DNA from: JAICUY01 sp963716585
Lineage (GTDB): Bacteria; Chloroflexota; Limnocylindria; QHBO01
DNA length: 64,000 nucleotides
Assembly (NCBI GenBank): GCA_963716585.1
Contig: CAVQTN010000004.1
Span: 62,001 to 126,000, forward strand
Reading direction: 5' to 3'
The notes under the pieces: generated by a model
Seen by the model: the letters and a program-made list of their open reading frames with translations, nothing else
Databases searched by the model: none
Told to the model about the DNA's origin: nothing
Position numbers and translations under genes: made by a program
In this document: piece by piece, positions 45,404-53,270 of the stretch
How the letters are laid out: each line of letters starts with the position of its first letter
Position numbering within the stretch: the first letter of the stretch is position 1

Positions 45404-45887
45404 GCGGCTGGCGGTCGCGCGCGTCACCGGGGCGAAGGGCCTGCATGGCGCCCTGAAAGTCGAGCCGCTGACCGATCGTCCCGAGCGACTCGATGCCGGC
45501 GAGCAGCTCTACGTCGAGGGCGAGGTCGCGCCACGCCGGATCGTCGGTATCGAACGCGGCGGTCGCATCCCGGCGATCACCCTCGAGGGGATCACCTCTC
45601 GTTCGGCGGCCCAGGCGCTGCGGGATCGCTACCTCGAGGTCGAATCCGCGCCGCTGCCGGCGGGGAGCTACTACTGGCACCAGCTCGAAGGCCTGTCGGT
45701 ATCCGATCCGCAGGGCAGGCCGCTCGGCACGCTGACGAGTGTCTTCCGCGCAGGTGAGAACGAGGTCTACTGCATCGAGAATGGCGCCGGCGAGGAGTTG
45801 CTTGTCCCCGCGCTGCGTGACGTGGTGCGCCACATCGATCTGGAGCAGGGCCGCATGGTCGTCGACTACCAGCTCGAAGATGTCTGA
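45396..45887 (+). CDS. rimM: ribosome maturation factor RimM, with apparent non-canonical (ACG) start
   Basis: Assists 30S head maturation with S19. 163 residues: TERLAVARVTGAKGLHGALK, the PRC-barrel half from about residue 90 (YYWHQLEGLSVSD) and the end LLVPALRDVVRHIDLE. The frame has no ATG, GTG or TTG between GTG 45270, deep inside khpA, and the protein start. ACG 45396 is 9 bases after GGAGA and gives the expected N-terminus; CTG 45408 is a rival start. If GTG 45270 were used, 42 unrelated residues would be added. Confidence 0.9.
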   Translation, partial: TTERLAVARVTGAKGLHGALKVEPLTDRPERLDAGEQLYVEGEVAPRRIVGIERGGRIPAITLEGITSRSAAQALRDRYLEVESAPLPAGSYYWHQLEGLSVSDPQGRPLGTLTSVFRAGENEVYCIENGAGEELLVPALRDVVRHIDLEQGRMVVDYQLEDV

Positions 45888-46617
45888 CCCGCTGCTGCGC
45901 GTCGACGTCGTGACCCTGTTCCCCGAGCTCTTCGAGGCGGAGTTGTCCACCTCGATCATCGGGCGTGCCGTCGAGCGCCAAATTGTCGCATTCGCCATCC
46001 ACGACCTGCGCGAGCATGGGCTCGGCCGTCATCGGTCCGTGGACGACTCGCCGTACGGCGGGGGAGCGGGGATGGTCATCCGACCCGAGCCACTGTATGG
46101 CGCCGTCGAGCCGCTGCGTGCGGCGGGCGCGCAGGTGATCCTCATGGATCCGGCCGGCGAACGACTGACCGATGCGCTGGCGCGGGAGCTGAGCAGCGCC
46201 GGGCGGTTGGCGCTGGTGTGCGGACGCTACGAGGGGATCGACGAGCGCGGGCGGGCGCTCGCCGATCGTGAGGTGAGCATCGGCGACTACGTCCTGACCG
46301 GCGGGGAACTGCCTGCCCTGGTGCTCATCGACGCGGTGACGCGGCTGGTTCCGGGCGTGATCGAGGCCGTGTCTCATGAGGGCGATTCGTTCGCATCAGG
46401 CCTGCTCGAGCATCCGCAGTACACGCGGCCGGAGTCGTTTCACGGCATGGAGGTGCCGGGGGTCCTCCTGTCCGGGCATCACGCCGAGATCGATCGCTGG
46501 CGCCGGCGCGAGGCACTGCGTCGCACCTTGCAGCGCCGACCGGACCTCCTCGAGGCCGCGCGGCTCAGCGAGGAAGATCGGCGGATCCTGGCCGAGCTGC
46601 GCGAGTCGCCCGAGTAG
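45880..46617 (+). CDS. trmD: tRNA (guanine-37 N1)-methyltransferase TrmD
   Basis: Methylates G37 next to the anticodon. 245 residues, SPOUT fold: RVDVVTLFPELFEAEL, DDSPYGGGAGMVI, the knot region VCGRYEGIDERG and GDYVLTGGELPALVLIDA. The ATG lies in the last codons of rimM. Confidence 0.96.
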   Translation: MSDPLLRVDVVTLFPELFEAELSTSIIGRAVERQIVAFAIHDLREHGLGRHRSVDDSPYGGGAGMVIRPEPLYGAVEPLRAAGAQVILMDPAGERLTDALARELSSAGRLALVCGRYEGIDERGRALADREVSIGDYVLTGGELPALVLIDAVTRLVPGVIEAVSHEGDSFASGLLEHPQYTRPESFHGMEVPGVLLSGHHAEIDRWRRREALRRTLQRRPDLLEAARLSEEDRRILAELRESPE

Positions 46618-46649
46618 CGTGGCGTGTGGCACATCCGATTCGGCGTTGC

Positions 46650-46655
46650 TATACT
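46650..46655 (+). promoter_or_regulatory. candidate -10 box of rplS
   Basis: TATACT with expected start near 46662, leaving a leader of about 110 bases before rplS. Confidence 0.5.
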
Positions 46656-46664
46656 CCGCTGCGT

Positions 46665-46689
46665 CGCGACCGGTCGCCCGGTCGCGTTT
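46665..46689 (+). promoter_or_regulatory. 5'-terminal hairpin of the rplS leader, attenuator-like
   Basis: Perfect 9-bp stem CGCGACCGG/CCGGTCGCG, loop TCGC, then TTT. It would form within the first bases of a transcript from the TATACT box. It could also act as the terminator of the upstream trmD transcript. Confidence 0.55.
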
Positions 46690-46771
46690 CCCATGTGCAT
46701 CGCCCCTGCGGCCGGCACGTCATGCCATCGATAAGCCGCGGGTCATGCGGCAGTAATGAGGACGCCCTAGC

Positions 46772-47122
46772 ATGAACGCCATCAAGGAGCTCGAGCGCGA
46801 GCAGCTCCGGACCGACGTGCCCGAGATCGCTTCCGGCGACACCGTTCGCGTCTCGGTCAAGGTGGTCGAAGGCAATCGCGAGCGGATCCAGGTCTTCGAG
46901 GGCACCGTCATGCGCATGCGCAACGGCGGCCTGAACCGATCGATCACGGTCCGTCGCATCGCCAGCGGTGTCGGTGTGGAGCGCACGTTCATGGTGCATG
47001 CGCCGCGCGTCGACAAGATCGAGGTCGTCCGTCACGGTGTTGCCCGCCGAGCCCAGCTCTTCTTCCTCCGCAACCGCGTCGGCAAGTCGGCCACGCTCCG
47101 CGAGCGTCGCGCCGGCCGCTGA
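46772..47122 (+). CDS. rplS: 50S ribosomal protein L19
   Basis: 116 residues: ELEREQLRTDVPEIASGDTV, VVEGNRERIQVFEGTVM, GVGVERTFMVHAPRVDKIEV and a basic end with KSATLRER. Stands at its usual place after trmD and before rnhB. Confidence 0.96.
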   Translation: MNAIKELEREQLRTDVPEIASGDTVRVSVKVVEGNRERIQVFEGTVMRMRNGGLNRSITVRRIASGVGVERTFMVHAPRVDKIEVVRHGVARRAQLFFLRNRVGKSATLRERRAGR

Positions 47123-47126
47123 TTCG

Positions 47127-47867
47127 GTGGCCGATCTCGGGGGATCGGTTGAGGTGGTCCGGCCTGCACGCCGTCGCCACACCGGGCCGCGCGACGCGCA
47201 CATGCGCCATGAGCGCGAGCTGCGGCTGGCCGGCTTCCAGCGCATCGCCGGCCTTGACGAGGTTGGTCGCGGGTCGTTGGCCGGGCCGGTCGTGGCCGCC
47301 GCGGTAATCCTGCCGGAGCGCCACCGGATCAAGGGTCTGCGCGATTCGAAAGTCGTGCCGCGTGCCCGGCGCGAGGCGCTCTACGAGCTCATCCTCGATC
47401 GTGCCGAGGGGGTCGGTGTCGGCTGCGTGGAGGTCGACGTGATCGATGCCATCAACATCCTGCAGGCGACCAAGCTTGCCATGCGCGAGGCACTCGCACG
47501 GCTGGGCGAGCCGCCGGACCACCTGGTCATCGACGCACTGACGCTCCGCGAGGTGGAGCTTCCGCAGCGGGCGATCATCGACGGCGACGCCATCTCAGCC
47601 TCGATCGCCGCGGCGTCGATCGTGGCCAAGGTGACCCGCGACCGCATCTGCGACGAGCTCGACGAGCGATACCCGGCGTACGGTTTCACTCGCAACAAGG
47701 GCTACGGCACGCGCTTCCACTACGACGCGCTGATGAGCGAAGGGCCGTGCGCCTGGCACCGCCGCAGCTTCGCGCCGGTCCGGTTCCTGCTGGCCGGCCA
47801 GCAACTCTCCCTCGACCTCGTACCGGAGGCACCGCTGCTCGACGAAGAGATCGATTTCGTCGACTGA
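47127..47867 (+). CDS. rnhB: ribonuclease HII
   Basis: Removes RNA from RNA-DNA hybrids, including single ribonucleotides. 246 residues: GLDEVGRGSLAGPVVAAAV with the catalytic Asp-Glu, VIDALTLREVELPQ, IDGDAISASIAAASIVAKV, and GFTRNKGYGT. GTG 47127 is 4 bases after rplS. ATG 47202 would drop 25 basic residues that precede the conserved RHERELRLAGF. Confidence 0.94.
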   Translation: MADLGGSVEVVRPARRRHTGPRDAHMRHERELRLAGFQRIAGLDEVGRGSLAGPVVAAAVILPERHRIKGLRDSKVVPRARREALYELILDRAEGVGVGCVEVDVIDAINILQATKLAMREALARLGEPPDHLVIDALTLREVELPQRAIIDGDAISASIAAASIVAKVTRDRICDELDERYPAYGFTRNKGYGTRFHYDALMSEGPCAWHRRSFAPVRFLLAGQQLSLDLVPEAPLLDEEIDFVD

Positions 47868-47910
47868 CCACCCTGCGCTGCTCGCCTCCTGCGAAGGAGC
47901 ACACGGGACC

Positions 47911-48279
47911 GTGCCCAATCCTCGCCATGACCTGGGCCTGCGCGCCGAAGCGGCGGTCGCCGACTGGCTCGAGAGCGGCGGCTGGCGCGTGCTGGCACGC
48001 CGCTGGCGCGTCCCGGAGGGCGAGCTCGACCTGGTGTGCCTCGACCCGGGCAGGATCCTGGTTGCCATCGAGGTGCGCGCTCGGCGGACAGAACGCCGTG
48101 GCAGTGGGCTCGAAAGCGTCGACCGCCGGCGCGTGGGTCGTCTCCGCCTGGCGCTGTATCGCTATGCGGCGCAGTCTGATGCGCGCCATGCCGGGCTACG
48201 CCTGGACGTGGTGACGGTCACCCCGCATCCTGACGGCCGTTGGCGACTTATGCGCCACCCCTCGGTTGACGCCTGGTAG
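47911..48279 (+). CDS. YraN/UPF0102 family nuclease-fold protein
   Basis: Restriction-endonuclease-like fold of unknown role, usually next to rnhB. 122 residues: GLRAEAAVADWLESGGW, RRWRVPEGELDLVC with the acidic pair, and VAIEVRARRTERRGSG with the E-x-K-like active-site position occupied by Glu-Val-Arg. GTG start. It converges on the minus-strand gene after only 3 bases. Confidence 0.9.
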   Translation: MPNPRHDLGLRAEAAVADWLESGGWRVLARRWRVPEGELDLVCLDPGRILVAIEVRARRTERRGSGLESVDRRRVGRLRLALYRYAAQSDARHAGLRLDVVTVTPHPDGRWRLMRHPSVDAW

Positions 48280-48282
48280 CCG

Positions 48283-49371
48283 TCAGCCGAAGAGCTTCTC
48301 GAGATACAGGATCGAGGCGATGTATGGTCGCGACACGGGGTAGATGCCGTGCCGGTCGACTGCTGTCTGGCCCTGGTAGTAGGCCGCCAGGGTGCGGGGC
48401 TTGTCATTGTGGTATCGGTCGAGGTAATGCCGCAGGAGCCGCACTCCGGCGCGCACGTTCTGTCTCGTGTCGCGCAGGTTGACCTGGCGGCCGAGCATCG
48501 CCGGACCGACCCAGTCACCGGTCGCCGGCAGGAGCTGCATGACGCCGATCGCACCTGCGCTGCTGGTCACGCCCTGCTGCCAGCCTGACTCGTGCCAGGC
48601 GACGGCCAGCGCGAACGCGGCCGGTACCCCAAAGTTCCTGGCTTCCTGCCTGACGACGTTGCCGATGGCCGCCCGGCGCGCCACGAGCCGCATCATGCCG
48701 GCCGGCATGACCCGCGCCGAGCGGGCGGTCGCTGCGGCGATGGTGCCGGGGATTCGCAGCAGGACGCCTGCGCGAACGAACGACGGGTTGGTGATGCGGT
48801 TCGCACCTGCGAGAGCGCCGATCGTGATTCGATAGCGCCGTGCGATGCCGGTCAGCGTCTCGCCGGGCTGCACGCGATGCGTCAACGGCTCGAGCGTCGC
48901 GGGCGGCCCCGAGGTCGGCACCCGGCCGGCCTGGCCGACGGGCGGCGCGCCAGGGATGACGAGCCGCTGCCCGGCGCTGATCCGATTGACGTCAGCCAGG
49001 CCATTCGCCGTCGCTATGGCACCGATCGTGGTCCCGTAGCGGACTGCGATACCGGTCAGCGTCTCGCCCGGGCGAACGACGTGTGCGATGGCCGCTGGAC
49101 GGGCCGCCGTCCCGCTTGGTGCCGGCGGTCGAGCCACCGGCCTCAGGCGCAGCGTCTGACCGGCATAGATCCGATTCGGGTCTGTCAGCCGATTGAGCGC
49201 CACGAGTTGGCCGACCGTGACGCCCTGGCGTGCCGCGATGCCGCTCAACGTATCTCCGGCGCGGACCACCAGCGTGTCGCTGGCGGCTGCCGGCCCGATG
49301 AGCGTCGGCCCAATCGCCAACACGGCGGCCAGGCCGCCGGCCGCCAGCATGACCTTCAGTCGGCTGTGCAT
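48283..49371 (-). CDS. secreted LysM-repeat lytic transglycosylase (SLT domain)
   Basis: Predicted peptidoglycan-cleaving exported enzyme. 362 residues: signal peptide (about 1-31, ending IGPAAASD), three LysM repeats (about 33-77, 96-140, 167-211; e.g. VVRAGDTLSGIAARQGVTVG), and an SLT-like domain (about 240-360) with AWHESGWQQGVTSSAGAIGVMQLLPATGDW, shortened here to its key parts: the catalytic Glu in WHESGW, then GAIGVMQLLP. AYYQGQTAV near the end is the family's Tyr motif. GGAGGAAG precedes the ATG, and a good promoter lies upstream. Confidence 0.92.
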   Translation of the reverse strand: MHSRLKVMLAAGGLAAVLAIGPTLIGPAAASDTLVVRAGDTLSGIAARQGVTVGQLVALNRLTDPNRIYAGQTLRLRPVARPPAPSGTAARPAAIAHVVRPGETLTGIAVRYGTTIGAIATANGLADVNRISAGQRLVIPGAPPVGQAGRVPTSGPPATLEPLTHRVQPGETLTGIARRYRITIGALAGANRITNPSFVRAGVLLRIPGTIAAATARSARVMPAGMMRLVARRAAIGNVVRQEARNFGVPAAFALAVAWHESGWQQGVTSSAGAIGVMQLLPATGDWVGPAMLGRQVNLRDTRQNVRAGVRLLRHYLDRYHNDKPRTLAAYYQGQTAVDRHGIYPVSRPYIASILYLEKLFG

Positions 49372-49400
49372 TCTTCCTCCGAGTCCAGTGGACGCTGGCG

Positions 49401-49428
49401 ATGGTATGGAAGGCTGCGGAGCGGTCAA
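49401..49428 (-). promoter_or_regulatory. promoter of the LysM/SLT gene
   Basis: On the minus strand: TTGACC (49428-49423), a 16-base spacer and TACCAT (49406-49401). Leader of about 25 bases including GGAGGAAG. Confidence 0.6.
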
Positions 49429-49509
49429 GGTACGAGCGGTCTGGCTGGTGGTACTTCGGTACCGTCGCCTCAACGAGTGTCTGCGGCCGGAGAGCGGCGT
49501 TGAGCGTGC

Positions 49510-49515
49510 TATACT
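49510..49515 (+). promoter_or_regulatory. candidate -10 box of rpsB-tsf
   Basis: TATACT in the same GCTATACTC context seen before other genes here; no good -35 hexamer. Confidence 0.5.
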
Positions 49516-49684
49516 CGTGGCCCGGCCAGGCGCAAGGCTTCCGTGCGTGTGCCATCGGCCGGATCCACTCATCTCACACGCTCGTTCATTCCGCGGTCAT
49601 CGGTGCTCGGCGCGACCTCGTCACGCTCGGGTCGGCCTCGGGAGTTGAAGACGGGCGGCGGACCCAACCGGAGGTATCACCACC

Positions 49685-50596
49685 ATGGCTGCAGCCACCA
49701 TGAAGCAGCTGCTCGAGGCCGGCGTCCACTTCGGGCACCAGACTCGCCGCTGGAACCCGAAGATGCGCGACTTCATCTTCGGCGAGCGCAACGGCGTCCA
49801 CATCATCGATCTGGCGCAGACCGTCACGCGACTGGACGCGGCGCTCGAGTTCGCCCGCGAGACGATTCGGCACGGCGACAGCATCCTGTTCGTGGGCACC
49901 AAGAAGCAGGCGCAGGAGGCGGTCAAGGGCGAGGCCGAGCGCAGCAGTCAGCACTACGTCAACAATCGCTGGCTCGGCGGCATGCTGACCAACTTCACGA
50001 CCATCAAGCGCCGTGTGCAGCGGCTGGACGCGCTCGAGGCACGTCGCGACGCCGGCGAGTTCGAGCGGCTCACGAAGAAGGAAGCGAGCAAGCTCACCGA
50101 GGAGATCGAGAAGCTGAACCACGCTCTCGGCGGGATCCGGCGCATGCGGCGCCTGCCCGGCGCGCTGTTCGTCGTGGATCCCCATCGCGAGTCGATCGCG
50201 GTGGCCGAGGCGCGTCGCCTCGAGATCCCGATCATGGCGATCACCGACACGAATTGTGACCCGGACCTGATCGACTGGGTCATCCCGGGCAATGACGACG
50301 CCATCCGTTCGGTGACGCTCATGTGCCGTCTCGTGGCCGATGCCGCGCTCGAGGCGCAGCAGGAGCGCCAGTCACGCCTGGACGAGGAGTTCGAGCAGGC
50401 CGAGGCGATGCCGCCTGTCGACGAGGCGGCGCTCGGCACCGAGGCCGATTACAGCGCCGTACTGGCATCCGGCGAGGCGCTCATCTTCGAGCCCGAGCCG
50501 GAGGAGGACGAGGACGAGGAGCGACGCGCCCGCGCCCGTCGTGCCGCCGATGGCGAGGACGAGGACGAAACCGACAACCAGGAGCAGTCCGCCTGA
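49685..50596 (+). CDS. rpsB: 30S ribosomal protein S2, with acidic C-terminal tail
   Basis: 303 residues. The S2 core (about 1-225) shows LLEAGVHFGHQTRRWNPKM, FVGTKKQAQEAV, NNRWLGGMLTNF, PGALFVVDPHRE and NCDPDLIDWVIPGNDDAI. The last 75 residues are a Glu/Asp-rich extension (PEPEEDEDEERR) beyond the usual 230-260. GGAGG precedes the ATG. Heads the rpsB-tsf-pyrH-frr-uppS-cdsA-dxr-rseP run. Confidence 0.96.
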   Translation: MAAATMKQLLEAGVHFGHQTRRWNPKMRDFIFGERNGVHIIDLAQTVTRLDAALEFARETIRHGDSILFVGTKKQAQEAVKGEAERSSQHYVNNRWLGGMLTNFTTIKRRVQRLDALEARRDAGEFERLTKKEASKLTEEIEKLNHALGGIRRMRRLPGALFVVDPHRESIAVAEARRLEIPIMAITDTNCDPDLIDWVIPGNDDAIRSVTLMCRLVADAALEAQQERQSRLDEEFEQAEAMPPVDEAALGTEADYSAVLASGEALIFEPEPEEDEDEERRARARRAADGEDEDETDNQEQSA

Positions 50597-50640
50597 GGGG
50601 CGCCCGCGCGGGCATCATCGGTCAGGTGGCAGGAAGGAAC

Positions 50641-51273
50641 ATGACTCAGACGATCAAGCCGGAGGACGTCAAGCGCCTGCGCGAGCAGACCGGCGCCGGC
50701 ATCATGGATTGCAAGCGCGCGCTGGAGGAGTCCGACGGCGACCTGGAGCGGGCGCAGGCCTGGCTCCGCGAGAAAGGCGTCGCGACCGCGGCCAGGAAGG
50801 CGGGTCGTGCGGCGCGCGAAGGGATCGTGACCAGCTATATCCATCACGGCTCGCGCCTGGGCGTCCTGCTCGAGCTCAACTGCGAGACCGATTTCGTGGC
50901 GCGCACCGACGATTTCAAGCAGCTCGCCCGCGACCTGGCGATGCAGGTCGCCGGCCTGGCGCCGCTGTACGTGTCGCGTGACGAGGTTCCGGCTGAGGAG
51001 ATCGAGGCGCGCAGGCGTGCCTTCGCCGAGGAAGCGCAGCGCGAGGGTCGTCCGGCCGATCGCGTGCCGACGATCGTGGAAGGCAAGCTGAACAAATGGC
51101 TCGAATCGGTGTGCCTGCTCGACCAGCCGTACCGCGACTCGGACACCAGGATCTCCGACCTCATCTCGGAGAAGATCGCCCTGCTCGGCGAGAACATCCG
51201 TGTCGCGCGCTTCGCCCGGATGGCCGTTGGCGAGGCTGCGGCCGAGGCGGCAGAGGACAAGGAGGCCGCCTAG
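50641..51273 (+). CDS. tsf: translation elongation factor Ts
   Basis: Nucleotide exchange factor for EF-Tu. 210 residues: VKRLREQTGAGIMDCKRALE, YIHHGSRLGVLLELNCETDF with the TDFVAR core, and ending in one dimerisation subdomain only. It is the short form (about 200 residues) found in Gram-positives and Chloroflexota rather than the 280-residue proteobacterial form. AGGAACATG spacing gives the start. Confidence 0.95.
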   Translation: MTQTIKPEDVKRLREQTGAGIMDCKRALEESDGDLERAQAWLREKGVATAARKAGRAAREGIVTSYIHHGSRLGVLLELNCETDFVARTDDFKQLARDLAMQVAGLAPLYVSRDEVPAEEIEARRRAFAEEAQREGRPADRVPTIVEGKLNKWLESVCLLDQPYRDSDTRISDLISEKIALLGENIRVARFARMAVGEAAAEAAEDKEAA

Positions 51274-52023
51274 GTGGCCGATTCCGCGCCGGCCCGGCCT
51301 GAGTATCGGCGCGTGCTGCTCAAGCTGTCAGGTGAGGCGCTCATGGGGGCCGCCGAGTACGGGATCGATCCAGAGATCGCGCGCGGCATCGCGATGCAGA
51401 TCGTCGAGGCGCGGCAGGCGGACGTGCAGGTGGCGATCGTGGTGGGCGGCGGCAACATCTTCCGCGGTCTCGCGGCAGCCGCCCACGGCATGGATCGCGC
51501 CACGGCCGACTACATGGGCATGCTCGCCACGGTCATGAACGGCCTTGCGATCCAGGATGCGCTCGAGCAGCTCGATTGCCCCACCCGCGTGATGAGCGCC
51601 ATCGGCATGAACGAGATCGCCGAGCCGTACATCCGGCGGCGCGCCGTCCGCCACCTGGAGAAGGGCCGCGTGGTGGTCATGGTTGCCGGAACCGGCAATC
51701 CGTACTTCACCACCGACACGGCCGCCACCCTGCGCGCCGTCGAAGTCGGAGCCGAGGTGATCCTCAAGGCCACACGCGTGGACGGGGTGTACGATGCCGA
51801 CCCTGAGAAGGAGCCGAACGCACGGCGCTACGCTCGGATCGGCTATACCGAGCTGCTGGCCAATCGCCTCGAGGCGCTCGACGCCACCGCCGTCAGCCTG
51901 GCCATGGACAACGAGATGCCCATCATCGTCTTCGACATGACCCGCCCGGGGAACATCGTGCGCGCCGTCCGCGGCGAGGCCATCGGGACGCTCATTGCTG
52001 GAGAGGTGACCCATGACGCATGA
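51274..52023 (+). CDS. pyrH: UMP kinase
   Basis: Phosphorylates UMP to UDP. 249 residues of the amino-acid-kinase fold: RVLLKLSGEALMG, VGGGNIFRG, GTGNPYFTTDTAA, LKATRVDGVYDADP, MDNEMPIIVFDM. GTG start directly after tsf. Confidence 0.96.
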   Translation: MADSAPARPEYRRVLLKLSGEALMGAAEYGIDPEIARGIAMQIVEARQADVQVAIVVGGGNIFRGLAAAAHGMDRATADYMGMLATVMNGLAIQDALEQLDCPTRVMSAIGMNEIAEPYIRRRAVRHLEKGRVVVMVAGTGNPYFTTDTAATLRAVEVGAEVILKATRVDGVYDADPEKEPNARRYARIGYTELLANRLEALDATAVSLAMDNEMPIIVFDMTRPGNIVRAVRGEAIGTLIAGEVTHDA

Positions 52024-52570
52024 AGCCGTCACGACCGTGGAGCCGAAGATGCAGCGCGCCGTCGACGCCATGGAGCGTGACTTCGCCGGCGTGCGCACCG
52101 GCAGGGCGTCGACCGCGCTGGTCGAGCGGATCACGGTCGAGTACTACGGCAATCCGACGCCGCTCAACCAGATCGCCGGCATCTCGACGCCCGACGCACA
52201 CCTGATCGTGATCCAGCCCTGGGACCGATCCGTCCTGTCCGCGATCGAGCGAGCGATCACCAAGAGCGACATCGGACTGACCCCGAACGTCGATGGCACG
52301 GTGGTGCGTCTCAACGTCCCGCCGCTCACCGAGGACCGCCGGCGCGAGATGGTCAAACAGGTGCGGCGGCGCATGGAGGAGGCTCGCGTCGAGGTGCGCA
52401 ACCTGCGCCGCGAGTCGGCCGATCAGCTCAAGAAGGCGCTGCGCGACGGCGACCTCTCGGAGGATGAGGAGCGGCGCGAGCTCGAGGCGCTGCAGAAGGT
52501 GACTGACCGCTACACCGATGCGATCGATTCGCGCGGCGAGCGGAAAGAAGCCGACGTGATGGAGGTCTGA
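52013..52570 (+). CDS. frr: ribosome recycling factor
   Basis: Splits post-termination ribosomes with EF-G. 185 residues: MQRAVDAMERDFAGVRTGRA, YYGNPTPLNQIAGIS, VRLNVPPLTEDRRREMVKQ, and RNLRRESADQLKKA. The ATG overlaps pyrH by 11 bases. A GGAGG in the final codons serves the next gene. Confidence 0.96.
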   Translation: MTHEAVTTVEPKMQRAVDAMERDFAGVRTGRASTALVERITVEYYGNPTPLNQIAGISTPDAHLIVIQPWDRSVLSAIERAITKSDIGLTPNVDGTVVRLNVPPLTEDRRREMVKQVRRRMEEARVEVRNLRRESADQLKKALRDGDLSEDEERRELEALQKVTDRYTDAIDSRGERKEADVMEV

Positions 52571-52574
52571 CGAA

Positions 52575-53267
52575 CTGCCGCTCCGTGATCAGCCGCGACA
52601 TGTCGCGATCATCATGGACGGCAACCGCCGCTGGGCGGCGCAGCGAGGCCTGCCGGCCCTCGCCGGCCATGTGCAGGGCGTCGAGACGATCAAGCCGATC
52701 GTGCGGGTGGCGCCGGATCGTGGCATCGAGGTCCTGTCGCTCTACGTCTTCAGCCAGGAGAACTGGCGGCGCCCTGACGACGAGGTGAGCGGCCTGTTCG
52801 GCCTCATCGACGGTGCGGTACGCCAGAACACCGATGAGCTCATCGAGCAGGGCGTGCGGGTCCATGTCATCGGGCGGCTGCACGAAGCGCCGACCGATGT
52901 CCAGCGCTCGATTCGTGCTGCGCAGGACCGAACGCGGGGCGGCACGCGGATGGATCTCAACATCGCCTTCAACTACTCCGGTCGCCGCGAGATCATCGAC
53001 GCGGCTCGGGCGCTCATCGCGTCCGGCATGTCCGCCGCGGAGGTCGACGAAGCACGCTTCGAGGAGCAGCTGTACACCCACGGCCAGCCGGAGCCCGACC
53101 TGATCATCCGCACCGGCGGAGAGCAGCGAACGAGCAACTTCCTGCTGTGGCAGGGAGCGTATGCCGAGCTGGTCTTCTGCGGGGTCCTGTGGCCCGACTT
53201 CACGATCGCCGAGTTCGATGGCGCGCTCGACGAATTCGCTCGCCGACAGCGTCGTTATGGCGCCTGA
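52575..53267 (+). CDS. uppS: isoprenyl transferase (undecaprenyl diphosphate synthase), with apparent CTG start
   Basis: Makes the lipid carrier for cell-wall synthesis. Visible: PRHVAIIMDGNRRWAAQRG with the catalytic Asp, LSLYVFSQENWRRP, NIAFNYSGRREI, and PEPDLIIRTGGEQRTSNFLLWQ. The first in-frame ATG (52614) is the Met of IMDGN, which would remove the first strand and put the catalytic Asp at position 2. Upstream the frame is open only to 52560 and lacks ATG, GTG and TTG. CTG 52575 is 9 bases after GGAGG and gives a 230-residue protein. A mutated start or sequence error is the alternative. Confidence 0.92.
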   Translation: MPLRDQPRHVAIIMDGNRRWAAQRGLPALAGHVQGVETIKPIVRVAPDRGIEVLSLYVFSQENWRRPDDEVSGLFGLIDGAVRQNTDELIEQGVRVHVIGRLHEAPTDVQRSIRAAQDRTRGGTRMDLNIAFNYSGRREIIDAARALIASGMSAAEVDEARFEEQLYTHGQPEPDLIIRTGGEQRTSNFLLWQGAYAELVFCGVLWPDFTIAEFDGALDEFARRQRRYGA

Positions 53268-53270
53268 CCG

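Larger units (their letters stand above)
49372..49684. promoter_or_regulatory. divergent control region between the transglycosylase gene and rpsB
   Basis: This 313-base gap holds no gene. It contains the minus-strand promoter (49401-49428), the rpsB TATACT box (49510-49515) and about 165 bases of rpsB leader ending in CCGGAGG. A leader of this length before rpsB is compatible with autoregulation by S2, but no known fold was recognised. Confidence 0.5.
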
